64,000 bases of DNA from AWTP1-13 sp963840445 (lineage in GTDB: Bacteria; Pseudomonadota; Alphaproteobacteria; Rhizobiales; Hyphomicrobiaceae), in the NCBI GenBank assembly GCA_963840445.1, contig CAWIZC010000018.1, positions 62,001 through 126,000 of the forward strand, in the 5' to 3' direction. Each line of letters starts with the position of its first letter. Positions within the stretch are counted from its first letter, which is position 1. Under the pieces are notes generated by a model, which saw nothing but the letters and a program-made list of their open reading frames with translations, had not been told where the DNA came from and did no database searches. Shown piece by piece: positions 16,023-24,606 of the stretch. Both the position numbers and the translations under genes were made by a program.

Positions 16023-17156
16023 ATGAGCGCCCGACAGTTGAGAAAGATCCTCGCCGCCGCATCGGCCATCGCACTGGCCGTTGCTCCAGCGGCTCAAGCT
16101 TGCACCGGCATCAAGCTCGCCAACACGGATGGCACGACCGTGCACGGCCGCACCGTCGAGTTCGGCACCAAGATCGACATCAGCATCGTTGCGATACCGC
16201 GCGGGACCGAGTTCAAGGGTCGCGCGCCGGGCGGCGAAGGCCTGAAGTACACGTCCAAATACGCGGCCGTCGGGGCCATCACCTTCAAGGACGTCTCGCT
16301 GGCGGACGGCCTCAACGAGGCAGGCCTCGCGGCCGGCATTTTCTACTTCCCGGGCTTTGCGCAATACACTGAGGTCACAGCGCAGAACCGCAGCAAGGCC
16401 CTCTCGCCGGTGGATTTTGCCAATTGGGTGCTGACCCAGTTCGCCACCGTTTCGGAGGTGCGCTCAGCGATCGAGTCCGGCCAGGCGATTATTGCGCCAA
16501 CGATCCTGGAGGGCTGGGGGCCGCAGCCGCCGCCGTTCCACTATGTCGTCTACGACAAGAGCGGCGCATCGATTGTCATCGAGCCCGTCGGCGGCACGCT
16601 GAAAATTCATGACAACCCGCTGGGCGTGGTCACCAACTCCCCCTCGTTCGACTGGCACATGACCAACCTGCGCAACTACATCTCGTTGCGTCCGCTCAAC
16701 GTGGCGTCGGTCAAAATCGGCCCGGTGGAGCTGACACCGCTCGGCCAGGGCAGCGGCATGGTCGGCATGCCGGGCGACTTCACGCCGCCGTCGCGCTTCG
16801 TGCGCGCCGCCATCTACAGCACGACCGCCGTGCCTTCGGCCAACGCCGAGGAGGGCATCAAGCAGACGTTCCATATCCTGAACAATTTCGACATTCCGAT
16901 CGGCGTCGCTGGCGAGAAGGAGGGCAAGCAGATCGGCTACGACTACACCCTGTACACGGTGGCACGCGACCCGCAGAACCTGCGCTACTACTGGCGCACC
17001 TACGACGACCAGACCATCCGCATGGTCGACATGAAGGCGCTGGGACTGGGGGAGCCGAGCCTGGCCATCGGCGGTACACCGAAGGTCAAATTCCTGAGCG
17101 TCGCGACCACGCAACCCATCGTCGACATGACGGGTCAATTGACAGCCCAGAAGTGA
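16023..17156 (+). CDS. Choloylglycine hydrolase / penicillin V acylase family (Ntn) amidase
   Basis: A 377-residue linear-amide C-N hydrolase of the Ntn superfamily, exported. The signal peptide ends AAQA and the next residue, Cys27 in CTGIKLAN, is the N-terminal nucleophile freed by cleavage. Other family marks are GRTVEFGT, the YFPGFA loop, the VVYDKSGASIVIEPVGG strand with its conserved Asp, and NNFDIPIG. Members cleave bile-salt amides, penicillin V or N-acyl-homoserine lactones; a Gram-negative periplasmic enzyme like this is more likely an AHL or penicillin acylase. Substrate is inferred. Confidence 0.87.
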   Translation: MSARQLRKILAAASAIALAVAPAAQACTGIKLANTDGTTVHGRTVEFGTKIDISIVAIPRGTEFKGRAPGGEGLKYTSKYAAVGAITFKDVSLADGLNEAGLAAGIFYFPGFAQYTEVTAQNRSKALSPVDFANWVLTQFATVSEVRSAIESGQAIIAPTILEGWGPQPPPFHYVVYDKSGASIVIEPVGGTLKIHDNPLGVVTNSPSFDWHMTNLRNYISLRPLNVASVKIGPVELTPLGQGSGMVGMPGDFTPPSRFVRAAIYSTTAVPSANAEEGIKQTFHILNNFDIPIGVAGEKEGKQIGYDYTLYTVARDPQNLRYYWRTYDDQTIRMVDMKALGLGEPSLAIGGTPKVKFLSVATTQPIVDMTGQLTAQK

Positions 17157-17205
17157 CGCGAGCCGGCCGCGCCCTGGCCCCTGTCCTCGTAGCCGGTCAG
17201 CGAAA

Positions 17206-17235
17206 GGCCCCGACCTTCGAGGGAAAGTCGGGGCC
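17206..17235 (+). terminator. Hairpin after choloylglycine hydrolase gene
   Basis: GGCCCCGACCTT pairs with AAGTCGGGGCC around a short loop, 50 bases after the stop codon. The stem is strong but there is no T-run. Confidence 0.5.
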
Positions 17236-17390
17236 CGGGGCACTGGTAACGCGCCGATCCTCGTAGGGGAAGTATCGGTGCGTTGGACAGAGCGATGAGG
17301 CTCTGGCAGCTCGGACTCTAACGTGATTCGGCCTGGCCGACACGTGTGTATAAAGGCTTGCCTAGCCAAATCAGAGCCAGGCGATCCAGC

Positions 17391-17963
17391 TCACGCGAGG
17401 CTTTTCTTCAGCCGAAATGCCAGCGCGATGTAGATGCAGCCGGCCAGGATCGCAAACCAGCCGATCATCCACACCAGCGCCAGCGCGCCAGCACCGGGTT
17501 GGACAATCAGGATCACTCCGAAGGCGATCGAAACCAGTCCGCTGAGGATGAGCAACCATTCGCCTTCGATCTCCTTGCGCAACTGGATTGCGCCCCAGAT
17601 CTGCAGCACGCCCAGCACGATCGCCCAGACGGCGATGAACAGCAGCAAGACCAGTGTCGTCATGCCGGGCCAGAGGAACGCCCCGACGCCGGCCAGAACA
17701 CCGACGACACCGACCACGGCCAGCCACCAGTGCGGCGCCATCTCGCCACCCTTGCCGGAAATCGCCGCCCACAGTGCAAAGACTCCATCGCAAAGCGCAT
17801 AGGCGCCCCACAGCAGGGTGAGGGTCAGCAGCGTCAGGCCCGGCCAGAAGAACGCCAAGACGCCAAATACGACGGCTGCGATGCCGCGCAGCAATACCAG
17901 CCACCAGTTTTCCGCCAGTGCGCGCAGCAGCGCGGGGGCGGTTGGATTTTGTGCCATCGCCAT
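17391..17963 (-). CDS. HdeD family acid-resistance membrane protein (DUF308)
   Basis: A 190-residue inner-membrane protein with six hydrophobic segments in DUF308 repeats: WWLVLLRGIAAVVFGVLAFF, a GAYALCDGVFALW turn, and IAFGVILIVQPGAGALALVW. E. coli HdeD contributes to acid resistance; the mechanism is unknown. GGGAGGAG six bases upstream fixes the start at 17963, with another ATG two codons later. It is monocistronic and convergent with the hydrolase gene. Confidence 0.87.
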   Translation of the reverse strand: MAMAQNPTAPALLRALAENWWLVLLRGIAAVVFGVLAFFWPGLTLLTLTLLWGAYALCDGVFALWAAISGKGGEMAPHWWLAVVGVVGVLAGVGAFLWPGMTTLVLLLFIAVWAIVLGVLQIWGAIQLRKEIEGEWLLILSGLVSIAFGVILIVQPGAGALALVWMIGWFAILAGCIYIALAFRLKKSLA

Positions 17964-18284
17964 TTCACTCCTCCCTTGGTTGGACGTCGCTCGATTTTTC
18001 AAGTCGTGAGCCGCAGAAAATGGACTGTCGGCATTCCGCCGTAGACAAACTTGCTTGGTATCAATGTTTCGGCTTTACAGCGCCATCCTAACGCTGAAAA
18101 GCCGGCATGAACATGAGGCAGCTGGCGCAAACCACTTCGAACGCCGACCGCGTCGATACCGGGTCATGCGCAGTCACTCCCGCCAGTCGTGAAGCCACGC
18201 GCCAGGTACGTTTGCAAGCCTTGGCAATGCAGGTAGGTTCCGGCAAACTCTTCGAAAATCACATGCAGCGGACGCAGGGGCAGC
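17964..18284. other. Intergenic stretch, no gene seen
   Basis: 321 bases between divergent genes. An ATG frame at 18107 runs into the next gene in a different frame and has no family features, so it is not annotated. Confidence 0.45.
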
Positions 18285-19464
18285 GTGGACACGGCAGACA
18301 TCGTCATCGTCGGAGGCGGCATCGTCGGCAGTGCGGCGGCTTACTTTCTAAGCATGGATGCCGCAGCGGCGGGGCGGCGCATCATCATGATCGAGCGTGA
18401 CGCCGCCTACGCCGCCGGCAGTACCGGTCGCTCGGCCGGGGGCGTGCGGCAGCAGTTCTCGACGCCCGAGAACATCGCCATGTCGCTGTTCACGCTGTCG
18501 GTGTTCCGCTCGCTCAAGGCGATGTTCGGCGCCGATGCCGATGTCGGCTTCCGCGAGCAGGGCTACTTGCTGCTGGCGTCGCCGGAGACCCAGCCGATCC
18601 TTGCCGAGAATGTCGCCCTGCAGCGAGTCGTCGGGTGCCGATATCGAGTTGCTGGACGGCGACGGGCTGGCGCAGCGCTTTGCATGGCTGGTGACGGACG
18701 GGCTCGCCGCCGGCGCTTATGGCCGGACGGGCGAGGGTTGGTTCGACCCCCCGAGCCTTGCCAGCCTGTTCCGCAAGGCAGCGCAGCAGCGCGGTGTCAC
18801 CGTCATCTATGACGACGTAGCGGGCATCGAGGCCGGCGCGCGTGTCGAGGCCGTGCAATTGGCGAGCGGGCGCCGCATAGCCTGCGGCACGCTGGTCAAT
18901 GCCGCCGGTCCCTGGGCGGGCAAGCTCGCCGCGCTGGCCGGCCTGCAGCTGCCCGTCGAGCCGCGCAAGCGCTACGTCTATGTCATCGACAGCCGCGAGG
19001 CGCCGGATGCGCTGCACGCAGCCCCGCTCACCGTCGACCCGTCCGGCGTGTGGTTCCGGCCGGAAGGCAGGCTGTTCCTGTGCGGGAGGTCACCGGACGA
19101 GGGCAGCGAACCGCGCGCCGAAAACCTCGACGACATCGACCACGGCTTCTTCGACGGCGACGTCTGGCCCGAGCTTGCGGCGCGCGTTCCGGCATTCGAG
19201 AGCATCAAGGTCGTCAATGCCTGGGCGGGCTTCTACGACTACAACACGCTCGACCATAACGCCGTCGTCGGTCCGCATCCCGCGCTAGCCAACTTCTATT
19301 TCGCCAACGGCTTCTCCGGGCACGGCGCACAGCAGGGCGCGGCCGCCGGGCGCGCCGTCGCCGAGCTGATCCTGCACGGCAGCTTCCGGACGCTCGATCT
19401 CACGCGCTTCGGCTACGCGCGCATCGCCGCCGGTCGACCGCTGCTCGAGCAAAATGTGATATGA
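18285..19464 (+). pseudogene. FAD-dependent oxidoreductase (DAO family), +1 frameshift
   Basis: A D-amino-acid-oxidase-type flavoenzyme. The N-terminal dinucleotide fold reads ADIVIVGGGIVGSAAAYFL, and downstream come LVNAAGPWAGKLA, KRYVYVID, the WAGFYDYNTLDHNAVVG FAD-binding segment and FANGFSGHGAQQG. The first half is in one frame until about 18620 and the rest is one frame over. Removing one C from CCC at 18616-18618 restores a continuous 392-residue protein. GTG at 18285 is the start. Probably an intact enzyme damaged by a consensus error. Substrate is unknown (sarcosine, glycine or D-amino acids). Confidence 0.8.
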
Positions 19465-19499
19465 CCTGCCGGCTTGACCGCAACCTGAAGGTAACGACG

Positions 19500-19640
19500 A
19501 TTGTCATCCCGGACGTCGCGCAGCGATGATCCGGGACACAGTGCCACGAAGGATACCGACCGTGGCTCCTAGGTCCCGGCCCTCCGCGTCATGCCGAACG
19601 GAGGCTTTCAGCATGATGCGCTGCGGCCGGGGATGACAAG
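19500..19640. repeat. GTCATCCCGG...CCGGGGATGAC palindromic repeat
   Basis: The element starts TTGTCATCCCGG and ends CCGGGGATGACAAG, with internal ATGATCCGGGACA and GGTCCCGG segments. It belongs to the same family as those near 34682 and 48160 and fills the gap between the two frameshifted genes. Confidence 0.65.
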
Positions 19641-19661
19641 GTTCGGAGCGAAGGGGCCGAC

Positions 19662-20454
19662 ATGGCACGCATCCTCGCCATCTCCTCGCACGTCGTGCGC
19701 GGCACTGTCGGCCTCGCCGCCACCGTGCCGGCCCTGCAATCGCTCGGCCACGAGGTATGGGCGCTGCCGACCGTGCTGCTGGCGAGCCGGCCCGGACTGG
19801 GCCGCTTCAGTCGCTACGCGGTTCCCGAGTCTGATCTCGCCGGCATGCTGGCGGCGCTGGAAGCAGACGGCTGCTGGCCCATGCTCGATGCAGTGTTCAC
19901 CGGCTATTTCCCCTCGCCGGCGGCCGTGCGCACAGCGGCGGACACGATCGCGCGCATCAAGGCGGCCCATCCATCGCTGCTGGTGTGCGTCGATCCCATT
20001 CTGGGTGACGCTGGCCGCCTGTACGTGGCGCAGGAGACGGCCGAGGCGATCCGCGACCGGCTGATTCCGCTCGCCGGCGTGGCGATGCCCAACCTGTTCG
20101 AGCTGACGTGGCTGACCGGCTCGCCCACCGGAACGCCAGCGGAGATCGTGCAAGCGGCCTGCAGCCTTGGTCCTGCAACGGTTGTCGTCACGTCCGCGTC
20201 GCAAACGGCTGCGGGCGTCGGAACTGCTGCTGGCCGTGCGTGGGTCGATCTCGGAGCATCAGAGCCGCGCCCGCAGCGCCATTCCGAACGGTGCCGGCGA
20301 CGTGCTGGCTGGCCTTTTCCTCGGTCGCCTGCTGCGACGTGAGCAGGCCGAGACTGCACTGCGTGCCAGCCTAGCCAGCCTCGACCACGTTCTCGCCGCC
20401 AGCGAAGGCCGGCCCGTTCTCGATCTTGCCGCCCTCAACCTCAGTCCGACATGA
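19662..20454 (+). pseudogene. pdxY: Pyridoxal kinase (PdxY-like), +1 frameshift
   Basis: A PfkB/ribokinase-fold kinase that phosphorylates pyridoxal in the B6 salvage pathway. Conserved parts are ILAISSHVVRGTVGL (start of fold and substrate site), VCVDPILGD and MPNLFELTWLTG in the first frame, and the catalytic anion hole NGAGDVLAGLFLGRLL in the second. Deleting one G from GGG at 20213-20215 joins the two frames into 263 residues and gives smooth sequence across the junction. The stop overlaps nhaA by four bases (ATGA), so the two are co-translated. Likely a sequence error rather than a dead gene. Confidence 0.8.
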
Positions 20455-21656
20455 ACTCAAAGCCCGACATGCGCGACCGGCTGAAAGGCGCGCTCGCCTT
20501 CTTCCATCACGAAGCAGCCGGCGGGCTGGTGCTGATGGCGGCGGCTCTGACGGCGCTGCTGATGGACAACTCGCCGTTGTCCTGGCTGTACAGCCTGTTC
20601 CTGGACACGCCGGTTGGTGTCCGCGTCGGCCCGCTCTCGCTCGATAAGCCGCTGCTGCTGTGGATCAACGACGGCCTGATGGCCGTGTTCTTCTTTCTGG
20701 TGGGGCTGGAGATCAAGCGCGAGCTGCTGCGCGGCGAGCTGTCCAGCGTCGCCCAGGCGACCTTGCCGGCGCTGGCGGCGGCCGGCGGCATGGTGGCACC
20801 GGCGCTGATCTACGTTGCGTTCAACGCCGGCGACCCGGTCGGGCTGAAAGGCTGGGCCATTCCTGCCGCCACCGACATCGCTTTTGCCGTCGGCGTGCTG
20901 GCGCTGCTCGGCAACCGGGTACCCAGCTCGCTCAAGATCTTCCTGCTGGCGCTCGCCATCCTGGATGACCTCGGCGCCATTCTCATCATCGCCGTGTTCT
21001 ACACCGACCACCTGTCGATGTTGTCGCTGGCTTTGGCGGGTATCGGCATCGCCGTGCTCTGGACGCTCAACAGGCGAGGCATCACCCGGCTCGCGCCCTA
21101 TCTGCTGACGGGTGTGGCGATCTGGATTTGCGTGCTCAAGTCGGGCGTACACGCAACGCTCGCCGGTGTGGTGGTGGCGTTCGCCATCCCGCTTGCCAGC
21201 CGCAACGAGGGCGAGCCGACGCTGCTCGAGCAGCTCGAGGAAAGCCTGCATCCCTGGATCGCGTTCGGCGTGCTGCCGCTGTTCGCCTTTGCCAACGCCG
21301 GGGTGTCGCTGCAGGGGCTGTCGTTTGCCAAGCTGCTGGAGCCGGTACCGCTCGGCATCGCGCTCGGACTTTTCATCGGCAAGCCGGTCGGCATCTTTGG
21401 CATCAGCTGGCTGGCCATCAAAAGTGGCCTCGCCGCCAGGCCGGAGGGTGCGTCGTGGGCTCACCTGCTGGGCGTCGGCCTGCTTGGCGGCATCGGCTTC
21501 ACCATGAGCCTGTTCATCGGCACGCTGGCCTTTGATGAAGTCGACAAAGCCGCCCAGCTCCGCTTGGGCGTGCTGGCGGGCTCACTGCTGTCGGCGACTG
21601 CCGGGTATGTCCTGCTGAGGCTCAGCGCAGCATCGCTTCGGATTGAATCACGCTGA
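20451..21656 (+). CDS. nhaA: Na+/H+ antiporter NhaA
   Basis: A 401-residue inner-membrane antiporter that expels Na+ in exchange for protons. The paired aspartates of the ion site are Asp172-Asp173 in LAILDDLGAI, and Asp142 in TDIAFAVGVL is the conserved assembly residue. FFFLVGLEIKRELLRGEL and GIGFTMSLFIGTLAF are family signatures. About eleven to twelve helices are visible and length is normal. Its start overlaps the pyridoxal kinase stop. Confidence 0.95.
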   Translation: MNSKPDMRDRLKGALAFFHHEAAGGLVLMAAALTALLMDNSPLSWLYSLFLDTPVGVRVGPLSLDKPLLLWINDGLMAVFFFLVGLEIKRELLRGELSSVAQATLPALAAAGGMVAPALIYVAFNAGDPVGLKGWAIPAATDIAFAVGVLALLGNRVPSSLKIFLLALAILDDLGAILIIAVFYTDHLSMLSLALAGIGIAVLWTLNRRGITRLAPYLLTGVAIWICVLKSGVHATLAGVVVAFAIPLASRNEGEPTLLEQLEESLHPWIAFGVLPLFAFANAGVSLQGLSFAKLLEPVPLGIALGLFIGKPVGIFGISWLAIKSGLAARPEGASWAHLLGVGLLGGIGFTMSLFIGTLAFDEVDKAAQLRLGVLAGSLLSATAGYVLLRLSAASLRIESR

Positions 21657-21696
21657 TCCATAGCCAACGCACCGGCCGATCAACAGAGATCTCGCT

Positions 21697-22293
21697 CTAG
21701 CGCTTCCGGGCCGTCAGGATCGCGGGAATGAGTTTTTCCTCAAGCGTCTGGGCCGTGATCGGTCCGACCTGCTTGTAGACGATCTGCCCTTGGCCGTTGA
21801 CGATGAATGTCTCCGGCATGCCGTAGACGCCCCATTCGATGGCGGCGCGACCGTTGCCGTCGGTGCCGACGGCAGCGAACGGATTGCCGTACCGTCCGAG
21901 GAAGCGGCGCGCCGCAGCCGCCTGGTCCTTGTAGTTGACGCCGTAGATGGGCACGCCCGTTCGCTCCTTGAGGGCCACCAGCAGCGGGTGCTCCTGCACG
22001 CAAGGCGCGCACCAGGAGGCCCAGAAGTTCACCACCGACACCTCACCCTTGGCGAGATCGGCGCTGTCGACCCCGCCGACGGCGCGCCCGCCGTCGGTCA
22101 TCCCTTCCAGCGCCGGCAGACTCATGGTCGGCACATGCTTGCCGATCAGGGCGGACGGCAGTCGCGATGGGTCGCCGGTGCTGAGCCCATAGGCAAAGAG
22201 CGCGGCCAGCACGCCGAAGATCGCCAGCGGCCAGCCCAGCGGGCCGATGCGCGTCGCGCGTGCGGTGGGTTGGTCGGTTTGCGGTCCGGCCAT
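21697..22293 (-). CDS. ccmG: Thiol:disulfide interchange protein CcmG/DsbE
   Basis: A 198-residue membrane-anchored periplasmic thioredoxin. One N-terminal helix (PLAIFGVLAALFAYGL) is followed by the thioredoxin domain with active site WCAPC at residues 94-98 and the cis-Pro region YGMPETFIVN. It reduces apocytochrome c or CcmH so that heme can be attached. The start is 6 bp from the end of ccmD, so the two are in one transcript. Confidence 0.95.
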   Translation of the reverse strand: MAGPQTDQPTARATRIGPLGWPLAIFGVLAALFAYGLSTGDPSRLPSALIGKHVPTMSLPALEGMTDGGRAVGGVDSADLAKGEVSVVNFWASWCAPCVQEHPLLVALKERTGVPIYGVNYKDQAAAARRFLGRYGNPFAAVGTDGNGRAAIEWGVYGMPETFIVNGQGQIVYKQVGPITAQTLEEKLIPAILTARKR

Positions 22294-22298
22294 ACGCT

Positions 22299-22490
22299 TC
22301 AGCCAGCCTCACGCTGCGAGGACGTACTGGCCTGCCCGGAGCGACGGCGGATGCCACGCGCCTCCAGCTCATCGAGCAGCCGCTGCTGCCGCCGGCCGTC
22401 GATCACCAGCCACGCCACCAGCAGCGACAGCACGACCGCCACGATGGCGTATGACGCCCAAATGAAGCCAGCATGCGGCCCGAAATCCAT
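22299..22490 (-). CDS. ccmD: Heme exporter protein CcmD
   Basis: A 63-residue single-helix protein (GFIWASYAIVAVVLSLLVAWL, then a basic tail GRRQQRLLDELEARGIRRR). CcmD stabilises CcmE release from the CcmABC heme exporter. Size, topology and position between ccmC and ccmG identify it. Confidence 0.93.
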   Translation of the reverse strand: MDFGPHAGFIWASYAIVAVVLSLLVAWLVIDGRRQQRLLDELEARGIRRRSGQASTSSQREAG

Positions 22491-22492
22491 GG

Positions 22493-22567
22493 CTAGTGTC
22501 CTGATCGCGAAATTCGTCGCCGCGTGCGGCTGATGTTGAACGAATTTCGCGATCTGAAGGACACTAG
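22493..22567. repeat. Palindromic repeat 1 between ccmC and ccmD
   Basis: CTAGTGTCCTGATCGCGAAA starts the left arm (22493-22517), and its imperfect complement ending GAAGGACACTAG forms the right arm (22540-22567). The outer ends are perfect 8-mers (CTAGTGTC/GACACTAG). Confidence 0.8.
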
Positions 22568-22580
22568 CTCAATCAATAGG

Positions 22581-22657
22581 CTAGTGCGATTCAGATCGAG
22601 AAGTCCGCCTCTCGACCTTGCCGCACATGTGCTAGCGGACTTCCCCATCATCGCACT
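22581..22657. repeat. Palindromic repeat 2 between ccmC and ccmD
   Basis: The left arm CTAGTGCGATTCAGATCGAG continuing to AAGTCCGC faces the right arm GCGGACTTCCCCATCATCGC ending in ACT. It sits 13 bases from repeat 1, making a tandem pair of hairpins inside an operon. Confidence 0.75.
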
Positions 22658-22659
22658 CG

Positions 22660-23418
22660 CTACCCTGCAGATTGCTGCGCCGTGACGGCGCCGGCGTCGA
22701 CCCTGACCAAGCGCAGCGCCTTGACGCGCCGGCGCAAGACTTCGTTACGCATGGCCTTCAGGTGCAGCGCCACGAACAGCAGCGTCATGCCGAAGAACAT
22801 CGCCAGCAGCGGCCACAGCAAGGAGCTGTGGATGGCCGGCGAGCCGAGCCGCGTGATGCTGGCCGGCTGATGCAGGCTATTCCAGTCGACCGAGAACTTG
22901 ATCACCGGGATGATGGCGATGCCGACCAGCGCCAGCACCGCCGTCAGCTTGCCGGCCAGCAATTCATCCTCGATCGAGGAGCGCAGCGCGATCAGCCCGA
23001 GGTACAGCACGAACAGGATCAGCACCGAGGTCAGCCGCGGGTCCCACACCCAGAAGGCACCCCACATCGGCTTGCCCCACAGCATGCCGGTCAACAGGCA
23101 CAACCCGGTGAAGACGGCGCCGATGGGGGCTGCCGCCTTGGCCGAAACATCGGCAAGGGGATGGCGGAACACCAGCAGCCCGAAGCTCGACAGCGCCACC
23201 AGCACATAGCCGAACATGGCCAGCCAGGCCGATGGCACGTGCACGTACATGATCTTGGCGGTCTGGCCCTGCTGATAGTCCGGCGGGGCGACAAACAGGG
23301 CGAGGTACAGGCCGATGACGATCAGCACACCGGCAGCCCCGGCCAGCCAGGGCAGCAGCCGCGCCGAGAGCGCCATGAAATGCGTAGGATTGGCAAGCCT
23401 TTGCGTCAGCGTCTGCAT
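22660..23418 (-). CDS. ccmC: Heme ABC transporter permease CcmC
   Basis: A 252-residue six-helix membrane protein that presents heme to CcmE on the periplasmic side. The tryptophan-rich heme motif WGAFWVWDPRLT and flanking conserved histidines (MYVHVPSAW, NSLHQPASI) are present. Length is typical. It should lead ccmC-ccmD-ccmG, but 169 bases of palindromes separate it from ccmD. Confidence 0.95.
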   Translation of the reverse strand: MQTLTQRLANPTHFMALSARLLPWLAGAAGVLIVIGLYLALFVAPPDYQQGQTAKIMYVHVPSAWLAMFGYVLVALSSFGLLVFRHPLADVSAKAAAPIGAVFTGLCLLTGMLWGKPMWGAFWVWDPRLTSVLILFVLYLGLIALRSSIEDELLAGKLTAVLALVGIAIIPVIKFSVDWNSLHQPASITRLGSPAIHSSLLWPLLAMFFGMTLLFVALHLKAMRNEVLRRRVKALRLVRVDAGAVTAQQSAG

Positions 23419-23466
23419 GGCAATGATCTAGGCCCTCACCGGCTAGAGTGCAAACCGCCCTCTCCC

Positions 23467-24480
23467 TCACCCCGCGGCACTTCTCGCCAACGGCGCGAGG
23501 GTGACACCATGCCGCTGCGGACGGTTCAGCACGGCCACCAGCGTGTAGCTGATGATCATGAGCAGGAACCAGGCTCCGAGCTTGCCTGTTCCCACCAGCG
23601 ACCAGCCGTTGCGCTGATGCGGGTACATCCACGCCGCCGTGAACGTGCCGACGTTCTCGGCGATCCAGATGAACACCGCGACCAGCGCGAAGCCCAGCAG
23701 CAGTGGCATGCGCCGGTGCACGCGCCAGACCTTGTAGTAGACCCAGCAGCGGCCGAAAAGCAGCGCCGTCAGCGCGAACAGCAGCATGCGCATGTCCGGC
23801 ACGTAGTGATGGGCATAGAAATTCACGTAGATGCCGAGCGCCAGCAGCGAGAGCGCCCATAACGGCGGGTGATGCGTGAAGCGGAAGTCGAACAGCCGCC
23901 AGCAGCGGGCGATGTAGGAGCCGATCGCCGCATACATGAAGCCGGTGAACAGCGGCACGCCGCCGATGCGCAGCAGTGAAGCCTCCGGATAGATCCAGGA
24001 GCCGACCGATGTCTTGAAAACCTCCATGGTCGTGCCGACTGCGTGGAACACGAAGATGACCTTTGCCTCTTCCCAGGTCTCGAGCTTGAAGGCGAGCATG
24101 GCCGCTTGGATACCGACCGCGGCGAACACCAGGAAGTCGTAGCGCGATAGCGCGGCGCCCTTGGGATAGAGGAGATGGGTGCCGATCAGCAGGGCTACCA
24201 TCAGCGCGCCGAACAGACAGGCCCAGCCCTGCTTGATGCCGAAGCGAATGAACTCGTAGGCAAAGTGCGTGCTGGTCCGCTGCTCGGCCCAGGCGCCGAT
24301 ACGCGCCTCAGCCTTGATGAATCGCGCCAGCGGCGCCCACGTCGCGGCCGCGCTGTCCGCGTGCATCTCGGCCGCACGGTTATCCTCGTGGTGAGCCTGT
24401 CGAACCACGTGGCCAGCGTCCGTGGCCGGCCCTTCGACCGGTTCTGGGCTCGGTTGGTTACCCGACAAGCGCGTCTGCAT
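23467..24480 (-). CDS. DUF817 family membrane protein
   Basis: A 337-residue protein with about eight hydrophobic segments and the DUF817 marks FAYEFIRFGIKQGWACLFGA, KLETWEEAKVIFVFHAVGT and YPHQRNGW. Function is unknown. Residues about 12-33 (PEPVEG, then VVRQAHHE) are the translation of an intergenic repeat, absent from typical family members. GAGGGAA before the ATG at 24480 supports that start and so in-frame repeat insertion; the alternative start is the ATG at 24366, after the repeat. Confidence 0.82.
   Translation of the reverse strand: MQTRLSGNQPSPEPVEGPATDAGHVVRQAHHEDNRAAEMHADSAAATWAPLARFIKAEARIGAWAEQRTSTHFAYEFIRFGIKQGWACLFGALMVALLIGTHLLYPKGAALSRYDFLVFAAVGIQAAMLAFKLETWEEAKVIFVFHAVGTTMEVFKTSVGSWIYPEASLLRIGGVPLFTGFMYAAIGSYIARCWRLFDFRFTHHPPLWALSLLALGIYVNFYAHHYVPDMRMLLFALTALLFGRCWVYYKVWRVHRRMPLLLGFALVAVFIWIAENVGTFTAAWMYPHQRNGWSLVGTGKLGAWFLLMIISYTLVAVLNRPQRHGVTLAPLARSAAG
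24385..24447. repeat. PEPVEG-type repeat inside DUF817 N-terminus
   Basis: Contains CGTGGTGAGCCTGTCGAACC and, further on, GGCCCTTCGACCGGTTC, the two recognisable cores of a very common proteobacterial repeat (translated VVRQAHHE and PEPVEG). It is in frame with the gene. Confidence 0.7.
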
Positions 24481-24606
24481 GTTCCCTCACGCAGGCCTGT
24501 TGCCCAAGATTTGCGCGGAGCGGGCACTGGCCTTGCTGCGTTCATTTCATTAAATTCAGGCGCAGAGTGGATGGAATGACGGCCATTTCGAGCAAGGCGT
24601 GAGCGC

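Noticed and set aside
18107..18400. 97-codon frame upstream of the FAD oxidoreductase
   Set aside because: Overlaps the true GTG start in another frame and has no family features.
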